Shown here in pieces: positions 23,724-36,900 of a stretch of 64,000 bases of DNA. Source of the stretch: Rotaria sordida (taxonomy: Eukaryota; Rotifera; Eurotatoria; Philodinida; Philodinidae); NCBI GenBank assembly GCA_905250125.1, contig CAJNOL010000121.1:124001-188000 (forward strand). Reading direction: 5' to 3'. Position 1 is the first letter of the stretch. Each line of letters begins with the position of its first letter. A program made the translations under genes and the position numbers. The notes under the pieces were generated by a model. That model was not told the DNA's origin. It searched no databases and saw nothing but the letters and a program-made list of their open reading frames with translations.

Positions 23724-25306
23724 GATTGTTTTTAACTAAATAAATGAAAAAAACAAGAACATAAAATAGTTAAAATACTCAACTATCTTTCAATTATCTT
23801 TGACCTATTACCTCTAATCTTTCATAGATAAGATATTTTCAACATATTTTACATCTTTAAAGTACAAAAAGAAGCAAACAATGATAATAATATCAAAAGT
23901 ACTCCTGATATTGCACCTTTGGACTGTATCGGATTCAGCAACGTATATAATACAATGCATCTTTTTTCAATACATAGAAACAAAAATAATCTCTTAAAAT
24001 GACAAACATCTAATTATATATATATATATAGAACTAGGTTCATTTTATAGCTTTGTAATGATTGACCGAAGAAAAAAAAGATACGCACTTTTTTTCTATC
24101 TAACCATAAGGATTATTATTTACAAGAAATTATAAAGAAAAAACAAATCGTGTTGTTTGGACATCTCTATTAATGTGTATAATGAGAAAAATTCTATTTG
24201 ATGCGTAATATAAACACAGATATTGTTTATAGAAAAAACTGCTCTTAATCTACGTTGCTTACATTATATAACATAATTATGGGTGAATCAGTATAGATGT
24301 AACGGAATAGGGAGTAGGAAAAACAATCTGACAATGATAAAAGACTACACACTTGAGTAAAAACAAAGTGAAAATAACAAAAGAGAAAAGCGGAGTTTAT
24401 TCTATGACAATCAATTGTCTTGTCCTTCAAATCATTGTTGTTTATGAGGATATTCAAAGGTTATGAATGAATATTTTGATACCAATAAACAAGTTTGTAC
24501 TCACTCACATCAAACAAAATGATTCATGAGTAAGCTAATATTATTCTACAAAGAAATGATAGTATGAAATTCTGGATACTCATTCATTTTCTTTTGTCAG
24601 TCGAAACTATCACTCATTCGAATATTATTATGATTAATCTACATACATATTGGATTGATGTGATTGGGTACTCCGAGTTTGTTATTGTTGCTTTATTCTT
24701 TTTGAAAAAATCTGTGTAGTAATGGCAAAAAAAGAACACGAATTAGAATATTAAATGTCTACTTGTCTTTCTTTATCTGTGGCTGACACATCGACAAGAC
24801 AAGAGTAGTACTCATATTATTTTTCTCTGACATTCTCTCTTTCTTCTTTTTTTCTTTTATTCATTCCATTTGCTATATTAATGTGCATCTGTCTTTTTTT
24901 TTCTTTTATTTCTCTTCATCTTTATCGTCAACAAATAGATAATTATAAATCTTTTTGTTTCCTTTATTTTTCAAATAAATACATACCAGAGATCAAAGAA
25001 AGAAAAAAAAAGAAAATCAAAAATGACAAAGCTTAGTAACCCTCATAAAAAAAAAGACATGTTCGGTAGATAAAACCACACATACACATACAAATATAGA
25101 AATAAAAAGTAGCTCTTTATATTTGTTCACAAAATATGGAATGAAAGTATTATTGATATGAAAAAGACAAAAAAAAAGAGATTCGACAAAGCGAATAAAA
25201 AATATTTCTAAACACATATTATGTTAAGAGTTCACTGTAGATAGATGGAAAAAAAAAGAAAAAAAAAGAAAGAAAATATTTATATACAAATAGCAATTTT
25301 TTTTCT
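23724..25306. other. Intergenic, DHCR7 upstream region
   Basis: AT-rich, with an (AT)n tract near 24015-24030 and several pyrimidine-rich tracts (24840-24910). No gene or long inverted repeat found. The right end holds the 3' UTR of the Ral exchange factor. Confidence 0.5.
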
Positions 25307-28300
25307 CTAACGACTATGAATAGAAGATGTGCTAAATCCACTCGGCGTTCGATTGTGTCCAGCACCACCACTTAAAGGATTATTGCATTTTTGTTGACGT
25401 TCTTGTCGAGTTTTTTCTCTTACAATTAATTCAACTTGTTCATCATCTGATGAACGAGCAAGTGCATAAAATACATTACAATGATCAAGTATAAGAATTT
25501 CTATAATAACAATAAATAATTTATTGAAAAAATAATAAATCTAATTTTTACTTCGATCAGGTAATTGTTGTTCAATACAATATTGATCATGGGTTGATGG
25601 ATCAAGACCAAATTTATCAAGAATAGTTTTTAATACACTCGTTGTTCGTTCATTATTGTTTATCTATAGGTAAACATCACAAAAGATTCTCACAAACTCA
25701 ATATACATTTCCGAACAGTAAATTTAATCTTCGGATACATTTTTCTTTTTTTTTTTCGACCAATAAAACATTGCAAAAAATAATGTAGTAAATATCTGAT
25801 TTTACGCATTTAGTATTATCTAATATAAAATCATTCGGTTTTTTGCTCGAGTTATTATCGATAACATTTCATATTTTATAATAACATTTTTATTTTTTGA
25901 TAGTAATCTTTTATGTTTTTTGTTTTGTTTGATTTATCAATATGTCATAATGACTTTTATCTATTGAACATTAAAATATTGTCATATATTAACTTCTGTC
26001 TTTCAAAAAAAAAACAAATATCAAAATGTACAGATAATCTATGTGTTATTCTTTAATAAGTCAGTCTTCAAAAGCTCTTAAACAAAAAAAAAGAGATTTT
26101 CTTAATATATAACTCATATAAGTGTTCATTATTGAAATTAATTTCTTTGCTTCTACTAAACATAAGTTGTCAAAAGTTATTTCTATGAATTAATTTAAAA
26201 GAAAAGTTCAATGAAATACGGCTTATTATCCACTCGATTTAGATTCAGCAAACGACACAGGACAGTTTTCATCGTACTGCCCTGGATCCCGCAGGACGTT
26301 TTTATTCAGGCATCGTGTTGTGCATGATGTATGGCAGGATATTAAGAATTCATCCTGCAGGATGATCTTTTCATTACTTTTTTTGAGAAGGATATTAAAC
26401 TTATCTGTATATGAAGTACAATGTTAAATCTTATAAATCCTCTATTAATACAACAATCATGTTAATGAACCTTATCATATATTTCCCAGTAGAAATGTAC
26501 TGAAAAATAAAAAAGATACTTGATATCCATAAGATGAACAAAACAAACATAAAGAAACAGGATTCAAAATGTCATCAATACAAACAGATAGATAACGAGA
26601 AAAGATAAGTTTTCTTTTTATTACTTTTTCTTGAACTTCTCATAAGAACGAATAAATAATGTTATCAATTTGACTCGGTTATAGGTGTGTTCGTCATTGA
26701 GTAAATACCAATTCAACTGAGCTAATTAATTTTTTTACTGAAGCAGTAACCGCTAGTATCGTATCTACTCTTGTAGCTACTGTTAATGGAATATCTCATG
26801 GCGAGTTTTATTAGTAGATCAGAATTTCATTATATCACGATCCATGATGTCAACTGAATGTCCTGCAGGACTTAAATATTATCATTCAGGCTCTGTATCT
26901 TAAAAGAAGATTGTTTCATTTCTGCATGTACAGGATCACTGTAGGATCAAACAGGTTATCTGCAGCGCACACATCCTATGACCTTCTCTGATTTATCTCG
27001 AACTAAAATAATGAATAATATGCATCTATTTCTTTTTCTCATAATTTGACGATAGTAAGAATAGTCACGTTCACCCCCTCCCTCATCGTACCTTCGGAAT
27101 GACTCAAATGAATTACTAAAAATAATAATTTTCATGTATTTATGATAAGAATAACAAATAGTTTTATAGATTATTAATCACTGTAGGTTGATAATGTATT
27201 CTATGATTTCATCGTTAAGTTCACGATTTCTATGCTGAATTAGTATGTCTATCAGAATTCTAGAGAATATAGGGAATCGATGCGATGTCTCAATATGACC
27301 TGTAATAGAAACTGGATTAATAATTACTATACTTTGACTAAACGTTTTATTCTATTTATTAAATGTTCATAATGTTAAACTTACTCGAACTTTTTTATAT
27401 AAAAGATCATTGTTGCCAGCAAAGTGTACTTTTGCAATGATTGCTTCATTTTCACTAGAATTTGATGTTGAATTACCAGTATTAATTTTTGGTGATGCCG
27501 TTGCTGATAGATGACCTTGACTTGAACTACCATTTGATGAAGTTAGAAAACTCGAAGCTGATGATGATCGTGAATGATATATATGAGAATTCTTTAAATA
27601 ATATAAATTATTTAAGGATAGATAAAGAAAAAAAAGAATTTTTTTTTTTAAATTTTACTTTATCCTTTCTTAATTGTTGCTGTTGACGTAGAGAATTATT
27701 TGATATCGTGCTTATTTTATCAAGTGATGTTGATGATGATGATGATTTTAATGAAGTACTTGATATTACCATTGATCCATTATTTTCATTATTATTTGAT
27801 ATTACTCGTGGTTCTAATGATACTTCCGATGGAAATCGTTCACTAGTACTAAAACAAAAGAAAAAATTTTTTCTATGTGTTAATTTAAATTATGAATAAA
27901 ATACGATTTAAGTGATGGAGATCCATGATTTTGTAATAATTGTTCTTGAGATTGAGAATTATCTATTATTTCTTTTGGTTCAATTTGATAGGATAATTCC
28001 CAACTAAAATAAAATCATATAATGATAATCTTTGTTTTTTTAAATAGAATATCAAATTTAACCTTTCAGTATCATTATAAATTCGAACATTATCAAACCA
28101 AGCTTTAAAACGTGGTAATGGATGTAGTGTTGTATACGCATTAGCAGCTGATTGAAATAATTTAATTTGAGCTAAAACTTCAAATTGTTTTCGATGTTTT
28201 TCAAAATTAATTAATTTTTTCGATGATGTACAAGATGGAGAATTATCATCTTCGATGATTATTGTATTTGGATAAGCAGAATCGATGTATGTCAAATCAC

Positions 28301-28777
28301 TGAGATATAAACCTAAATAAGGTACTGTACCAAGCATTGTCTAGATTAAATAAAAAAAATAATTAATCGTATTATACTATTCTATATTATAAAACATACT
28401 AGTTTCTGTTGATCACGTGCCATTTTATGACGATATTTTCTTCCAAGTGTTGCATTAATTGCTGTAGTTACATGAGTATATTTTGCTGCACATTCCTAAA
28501 TAAAATATTTTAGAATTACATAAAACTTATATACGAATTACTTATAAGAGCAAAATTAAACAAAAAAAGAAATTTTTCATGCATGCACACATTTGTTTAA
28601 TTCTTAGTTGTTTTTTTTTTATAATCAAACAAAAATTTAGGACTTTAGAAGCAACTAATTATATCAGCGTGCCAAATATCAACAAAAGACATGTAAAAAC
28701 ATTCAAACCTACAGTGTATTCTGGTTGCATGAGACGAACTTCATCTAATTGCTGAAAGAATATATTTTAGTATTCTA

Positions 28778-28808
<31 letters not shown>

Positions 28809-29780
28809 TATGTATCATGAAATTTTACAGCAAAAAAACTATTGCTTAACTATTTTTAATCAGTTTTACCTTATCAAGAATAGCTCTTGCTTGTTTTCTA
28901 TCTGCACAACTACCAAAAACATTTTTTAATTCTTCTAATATAGACTGATAATCTTGTTTGACATGAGACCAAGCTGTATTTAAACGATATATACAACCAG
29001 ATAGAAGACCATTTAAAATAGCTGTTAATGATGAAAAATTTTTTAGCTTTCGACATTGATGTGCAACATCAATCCATTTTTCAATAACATGTGCACGATT
29101 TTGTTCATCTTGTTCTTTAAGTATTGTTGCTACAACACGAGCAACAACAGCATTAAAATATTCAATTGTTTTATCGATTGTTGATAATATACGATTTGAA
29201 TTATTATTTAATGCTCGACGTGAACAACCACCTGTTGGTATTGTTAAACATTCATACGGTAAGACACGTTTTAATAAATCCTAAAATTTGACAACAAAAA
29301 AAAGATACCAAACAATTTTTTAAATCATATATAGTTAATTTAACATACAGCATCAACAATAGTTAATTGTTCAGCAATCATTGTACTTGACATTTCAAGT
29401 ATATTCCATGGTTTTATATAATCAAAACCTTTTTCATTATATAAAAAATTAGTTTTTAAATTATTATTATTATTATTATTTAATTTAATAGTTTCTTCAT
29501 CGGTTTTAAATTCTTCTAATAATGTTTGACCTTGTTTTTGTAAATCTCTATCAGGTATATGTTTTATAAAATGATTTAATATTGAATAACGTGGTGGATG
29601 ACAAAAATCTTCTTTACATGAATTTAAAAAACATGTTATTGCTACATGAAGACTCCTAAAAAAACAAAAAATAATTTATTAAATTATAATAATAATCAAA
29701 AATTTATTTTCATTTTTTTTTTCTTATATAAAACCTTAAGCAAAAATAAGCAAAACAAGATAAATAAAGGGATATAGATG

Positions 29781-29812
<32 letters not shown>

Positions 29813-31759
29813 TACTCATACTCGGTTTGAATCTCACTGATAAAAATAAGAAATAGAATGATCTAATAAAAGAAATCTATTCTTTCTTGTTTGAACATTT
29901 TTCTTACTTAAGAGTTTTTTGTCGAACATCTTCAGTCATATCAAGTGAAGCTGGAAGAACAGCTCGATAACGTGTTATTAATGTATCAATTAATGTTCGA
30001 GTATTTGTAAATGTTCGATATGTAGAAAATAGAATATGCATATTTGTTGTATCTAATTCACCAGTATCATTTGTTAAATGTTCAACAATTTTCTCAAGGG
30101 TACAAGCTTTTAATTGATATACTTTTATTGTAGAATACAGTAATGTACCACGGTCATTATTATGATTATCACCGGTTGTTTCATGCTATAAAACAATAAA
30201 AAAAAAAGAATTATTATTATTATTGTTATTATTATTCGCTTTTTTTTAATATAAAACCTGTTCATTTGTATCATCAACAAGTGTATTTATTGTTGAAGAT
30301 GAATCAACAAGTGTTGAAGATTTATGTCGAACTCGTTTTAAATAAATTTTAAATATAGCATCATCTTGTCGTTCTTCACCGATGAATTGAGGTTGTTCGG
30401 TATTCTAGGAATAATAGAAATTAATTAATATTAAGATTTAAATAAAAATAAGAATGATTACGACGAAAAAAACAAGAATAAAAGAATCAAACTTGTTCAT
30501 CTATCTCATTAGTATGATCATATTTCTTAAATGATTTTAATATGACATTATAATCCGTGAATATTTAATAGAAATTTGTTTAGAAAAATTCTATTCTATC
30601 AAGAAGTTCGATCAGATCTTTTTCTTTTCCTACTAGTTGATGACTATTAATTTGCCGCGATCGATCAATGAGTTTTGAATTTGCCGGATGTAAAATAACA
30701 AGTAGTGATGTTAAATCAAATGGATATAATTCAATATCAGATTCTGACGAATCGACATACATTAATCGAACTAGTATGATAATAAAATAGATTGCATGTA
30801 GGGCATAAATAATAGATACGTGTTTTACTAGTTTATCAATAAAAGAACAACAACACTCATTTTATAATTATTATCTTTCATTCCTTTTTTTGTTTTTAGT
30901 TTCTGTTTGAAAGAATAATAAAAAAAAAGGACAAATTCTCTTTCTTATCAGTAGACACTAAAACAATGTTGTCCTTTTTATTATTGTAGAATGCAATCTT
31001 CATATAAGATTCAGGTGAGCATATTAACCGATATATATGTTAGTTGAGAGATAGAAAAAGGATTATAGAGAATGTGTTTTGATACTCAAATAAACTGTAT
31101 ATTGATCATCAAGAAAAACAGAATTCTATAGACGTAACTCTTTTTTTTCCTGATTGATTCGAATGTGAGTACAAATAATTATTTGGAAAAAAAACCAAAG
31201 CAAACATGCATAGCATAGCATGAAAGGCATTAAATATTGATCTTGTTTCCCAATAAAAAAAGGAAAATCAATATTCGTTAATAGAATTTATCTTACTTGT
31301 TCCTCCGAACCTTTCATTGTAGCATGGTGAGAAAAGAGTTTTCTCTGAAGAGACGGTGACGCTACTGTCGTCACTAACAAATGATGTAGCATCAGTTTTT
31401 TTGTTTTTCTTTTAATCTCTCTAAAAACAATAATGATTGAATGCTTAAACGACGATAACACTTAAAAAGAGAACAACAAAAAAAAAAAGCCACAAGTATG
31501 TTTAAGGAATTTAAGTATGTTGACCATTTGCGTACACATGAGTACCACACATGTTTTCATATATCCTTATTCAATCAAGGTCATTCAAGATTATACACGT
31601 ACAAGTGAACGAACGTTTACATTGACTTACGAGATGAGTTTCTTCTAATTGTGCATAGATATTTTGTTGACTAAAACTTTTTAGTGTTGTTTTATTGATA
31701 AGTAAACCAGTTTTTGCTGATATGACTATTCGACGTATAGGTCGACGGTAAAGGGACAT
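25307..31759 (-). CDS. RALGDS: Ral guanine nucleotide exchange factor, RalGDS/RGL family
   Basis: About 14 exons on the minus strand. The conserved N-terminus reads [20 protein letters not shown] (about 30405-30345), followed by the REM domain (about 30186-29350; [34 protein letters not shown]). The CDC25-type RasGEF domain is at about 29280-28070, with [48 protein letters not shown] and [19 protein letters not shown]. After a Ser-rich linker comes a C-terminal Ras-association domain (about 27480-25490) with [16 protein letters not shown] and [15 protein letters not shown]. This order is that of RalGDS/RGL proteins, which couple active Ras to Ral GTPases. Two 5' starts are possible: Met at 31317, or an upstream exon from 31759 ([10 protein letters not shown]...) ending at a GTAAGT donor. 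The second joins in frame through an acceptor near 31425. The 1.7 kb intron before the RA exons contains old repeat sequence. Confidence 0.9.
25670..27384. other. Large intron of the Ral exchange factor with degraded repeats
   Basis: An unusually long intron for this window. It contains GC-richer blocks with repeated CCTGCAGGA motifs near 26270-26365 and 26855-26960, in roughly inverted arrangement. This suggests an old inverted-repeat element, but the match is too degraded to bound. Confidence 0.35.
29776..29812. repeat. (GATA)n microsatellite
   Basis: About nine GATA units in an intron of the Ral exchange factor. Confidence 0.9.
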
Positions 31760-33951
31760 TCGATAATAAATATAAATTATTTAGAAATGAGATTGAAAAA
31801 AATTGAAAAAAAAATTTTCTTTTTTTTCGTGTAATCTCAAAATTGAGTCACGAAAAAAAAAGAAATCAATTTACATTCGAAATCAACATAAATAATAATT
31901 GAACAATTGCGATTTAAAAAACTAATATCATACTACCTAGGAAAGAAAAAAACATCGAATATTGACAGGTATTTTATTTCGTCAATAATAATCATATGGA
32001 TGATTCATTGAGACATAACGAAATATTTTATATTGATATAATTGGGTAATTTATCAATGTTAAAATTAATAAGAAATATATTTTGTTTTTCTCAGATTGA
32101 TTTGTCAACAAAAATCGATAATAAAAAAGAAAAATTTATTTAATTATTAAGTTATTAGCTGTATATCAACGACATCTGACAATTAAAAAATATATATTGA
32201 ATATTTACTTTTTTTTATTTTGTTATAAAAAACAACAAATTATTTTGATACATACATACTACTTTTAGAAGGTCAAAATATACAATAAACAAATAATTAC
32301 TAGCCACTAGTAACTGAAAATGTTCATCATTCTAATAAATTATTGTATTTGAGAAATAATGTATTAATAAATACAACTAAGAGTAAACTTGGATGCTAAT
32401 GAAAAGTATCAATCAATCAGAAGGCATATTATATGTTTGATTTCTTGTAACACAGATAATTGTATCATTAAGAAATTTTCAAGCTTGTTTTCATTCGACA
32501 TACTTCATTCCAGATGGTTTCATGTCGTGTTTGACGAAGATTTGATCGTTCATATTATACATTTTTTTTTGTGAAGTATGAATAAGCTAAGTTACAATCT
32601 TATTCATACTTTTGTAAGAGTAGCTCTCAGAGTGAATGTACTGGATTTAAACTATCCAAAAGAGTACCCTACTATCGGTATGTATCAGAAACTTTTGAGT
32701 TTTTTATCACTTGACTCCAGAATGCTGCGAAGTGTTCGATTGATTAACTTGCTGAAACATTTTTCGTACAATGCTATATAGAAACTGGACAAGTACCGGA
32801 TCAGTATCCACGTACTGAGACAATTTATAGCAGAGTACATTTTCATATATTCTGCTGAAAACTGTTCTAGTGCATGGATACCTTGAACTCAGTACATTTA
32901 CTAGACTATATTTCAGAATTTTAAGCTTTTCAAAAATTTTACTTTCCTTTTTTTTATCAGAGAAATACGTGAATGTTCGGTGCTAAAACTGGAATCTTGG
33001 CTTTCAGGATCCTGTAGATCTAGATAGGAAAGTCAAAAACAAAAATGGCTGATTTTATCTCTGCAGAATACTTACAAGTGTCAGCGGTAAAAATTTCAGC
33101 TGGATTGCACAAAGTTAGATGGGGAAGTCTAAGCAACCAGGATTCGGTCCTATGGAAAACCAGTTTTCCCCGGAAAAAAGTCGCAAAAATTCACTTCAAG
33201 ATTTGTTTTTCGCGAACACGTGTCTCCTTATTTTGGGTACTCTATCTGTAGTAAAAGTTTTAGTTTGACGGCTTCTACCGTCTTCAAGAACCAGAAATAA
33301 TCAAAAAAGGAGCGAGAGATTATCCTTAATTATCGTGTTACTAAAATCTACTGATTCTTAAAGAAAAAAATCTGTTGTAAAACTATTAAAAAGGTCTTAC
33401 TGTGTATTTGATACAGAAAACTGAATCTACATTTAAAAATGATAATAGTTTATCAGTAAGATAAACAAATCTTGAAGAAGATTTTTACAAAGAAATTCAA
33501 TTATTTTTAGGTATAAAAATGACAAAATATTAATCATCTTTCTTTTGGTACAGCATATTACAATGGATTCAATTAACACGGCAACAAAAAAGAAAAACAA
33601 TAAATTTGCACATTTAATGTCATTTATTAAAAAGTATCGAATAGATAGATGTTTAACAATATCTATTATATGAAAGTATATCGTCAAATGTTAAAACTCA
33701 TATTAAAAAGAATCTCTATTCAAATACAATAGAACAAATAAATAAAATGAATATAATTATCTTTTGATTTATCATTTGTGAAAGATAAAAACAAAAAGAG
33801 TTCTGTTCTTTTTTTTTGTGTTGGTTTTAAGTAACAGTAGATATGCATTTATATGTTCATATCTGAATAGATCAGTATATATGAATATAGATAAAAAAAA
33901 TAGCACAAAAACAAAACAAGAGAAGAAAATATAATTATTAATACTTCTCGA
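31760..33951. other. Intergenic, no gene recognised
   Basis: Lies between the 5' end of the Ral exchange factor and the 3' end of the active-zone gene. Several open frames of 60-85 codons (32389-33251) have no family resemblance. The stretch 32580-33250 is less AT-rich than the rest and may be old transposon sequence, but I see no inverted termini or motif. No C2B-type exon for the neighbouring gene was found here. Confidence 0.45.
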
Positions 33952-36900
33952 TTATTTACGTTGATTGACAAGAGGTTGCATATTTACAATATTTTTATTG
34001 GATGTTGACGGTGATGAAGCTGTTGAATCGACTGATGTCATCTTAAATAAACGTGGAGATGAACCACGATTTGTAGCTTCTTCACGTGAACGTAATGCTT
34101 GTAAACGATACCAATGTGGCTTATCATCAATAACATTAGCATCTAAAGAATTCAAAAAAAAAACAACAACAAAAAGGCAATCATAAAAGAAAATATTTGT
34201 TTGTTTTTTTCTTCTTAACAAATACCTTTCAAATCAATTGTGACTTGTCCAAGAAAATCATTTGCTTTAAATCGATCATAATCCCAGACAGTAAATTCAA
34301 GCGTTTTATATTGTAATTCTTCTCGATGTATATTTCCATAGATAACAGCATGATCCCATACAGGATTTAAACTTTTTGAGACATGTTTTGTTCGACGTTT
34401 GTTTTCTTGACTAGAAAAATAACGAAGAAGATATAACGAAGTCTAGGAAATGCATTTATAAGCTGAAAGATACCTCTACTTTCGTTTAAGAGACAGAATA
34501 GTCATAAGAAACCATTTTTTTTTGTAACAGTAGTATTTAGTTTTGAAAAAATGAAGTAAAGAATTGGTGTAAAAATCATTCTATTCTTTTAGTTCAAATT
34601 TTACAAGTTACAAAAACAAGAAAATGACGAACTTTCGATCCTATTTGCCTGACGAGGAAATGTTTTCAACTGATCAATCACTTTTGAATTCGGACTCGGT
34701 GTATAAGTTAGACTCCAGTGAAATATGAAAAGTTTCAAAAGGATAACTTCTCTTAGATCTTCTGTTTAGAGTAATAGACATTTTACTAGGATTTGGGCCT
34801 CTGGTATTGTATATACTAATAAATTGAATGACAGTATTTCGACCTGAGATTTCGCCCATAGATAGGTCTGTTTATTAGTAGAATGCTCTGAAAACTTCGA
34901 CTCAAAAGAATGTTTCCTTCCTAAGATATTTAAGTTCCAAAAAAAAACAGAAAATTCTAGCATCTTTCGTGGAATAGGAGTGATTTTTAGGAATTTAATA
35001 TCTTGAGAAGAAAACATTTGTTTGAGCTGAAATTTTTAGAACATTCTAATGAAAGACACCTGTCTGTGGGCAAAACCTCAGGTTGACATACCGTCATTCG
35101 ATTCGTCGGTATATACTATGTCAGAGGCTAAAATTCAAGTACAATGCGTATAACCTGGATGAAAGGTCTCAGAAGTTCTATCCTTTTGAGATTTTTTATA
35201 TCTCACTGAAGTCTACTTTATCCACAGAGTTACCGATCGAAACTATTTCACAAGATCAATATCTTTTTTCTTCTATTGACATTATTCATCTTCTTAATTG
35301 TAGTTTAGATTGACAGTTCAGTTTAACGAACAACATTCTGCAATAGTAGTGAATTTCGGGCAAGTAGGACGATTATGGTCATAAAGCGTGTTTTGAGATC
35401 TATCAGAGATCGTATCAGCTCATTTTTGGACGTTTTCTATTGAGAAAAAAGTCGAAAAATGTTTCAGCAGGGAATAAGTGATTGTTCCTCGTCTAAATCT
35501 GCTACTGTTTATATGTAATTTTAAAATTTTTGATCAACTATATATGTATTTAAAAATGAACTTACTCTCTTCCTGGTAATAAATAAACTTTAACAAATGG
35601 ATCTGAATAACCATTTGTATCTTTTGCAAGTAAATTTTTTGCTCGAATTATTCTTATAACCAATTGTTCACGTTCACTATTATGTCCTATTTGTAATTCA
35701 ATGTCACCAACATAATCATTTTCACGTATTTCATTTGACTAATTAAATAAATAAAAAAATAAATAAATAAATCATAGTATTTAGTTTTTTTTTTATTTTC
35801 AAACATACTTGATTTGAAAAATCAGCAGATTTTGTTTTTTTCTTTAAAAATTTAAATGAACCTAAAGTTGATAATTTTTTTTCGTCTGTTTTATTAAGAT
35901 TTATTGAATTATCACCAAGTGAATTTCTTGATAATTGTTGTTCATCAGTTGATTTAATAAAACTTCGTAAACGATGTGATGCATCTATTGTTCTATTAAT
36001 ATTAGTATTATCATCATTAATTGGTATTACATTTTCTGTATGTTCACGAGATATATCTGTATTTGAAATATTCGATACATCAGTTGTTGCCATTAAACTA
36101 CTTTTTCGACTTTGTGATGAACGAAAATATTGTGAAAGATTATCACTTTCATCAGATTCATTTGAATTTCGTCGATCCATACTTTGATTACTTCCAGCTC
36201 CATTTAAACCTGGATCATTTGGTAACAAACTATTACGATGTTCATACATTCGACGACGTTGTATTGGTTGTGGTGAACTTGTTGAATCATCATGTGAAAT
36301 TTTCTAAAAGCAAATAAATAAAAAAAAATAAGAGTTTTTCTTAATAAAAATTCCTTGTTTTTTCTTTTTTATGATTTACATGTTCTGGTGTAGTCACAGT
36401 TAATGATGTTTGTTTTGGTTCATCACGTTTTATTGAATATTTACGTTCTTGTTCTGATAAATTATATGTTCCACTATGACGACGATCTATATCGGATGAT
36501 GGTTGTGTAGCTACTTTCATTAAATATTCAGTTGATTTAGTTGATGATGTACGATGAAGAGATTCAACAGAGAAAAGACGTTCTTTTGAAGATACACGTT
36601 TCTGTGGAGTCATTGCAGGTGAAAGTAATTGTTCAGATACATCCTTTGAATCATCTCTTGGTAATGGCATTATTGTTGATTGAGATTTAACAACTGTATT
36701 GGTTGTTAAATGCGTTGGAGAATATTGTGATGTATCCATTGAATGTCTTCGTTGAATATTTGGATCAACTATTAATGATGTATTAGATAAAACTGTAAGA
36801 TTATTATTAGTTGATTGAATATTGGAATTTATTTTTTCTGGTTTATGGATTTCAATTGAAAGTGAAACAGGTGGTATAACATGTTGACTAAGAAAAAAAA

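Noticed and set aside
32389..33251. Cluster of 60-70 codon open frames between two genes
   Set aside because: Different frames, no motifs, no consistent splice sites; taken as chance frames in less AT-rich DNA.
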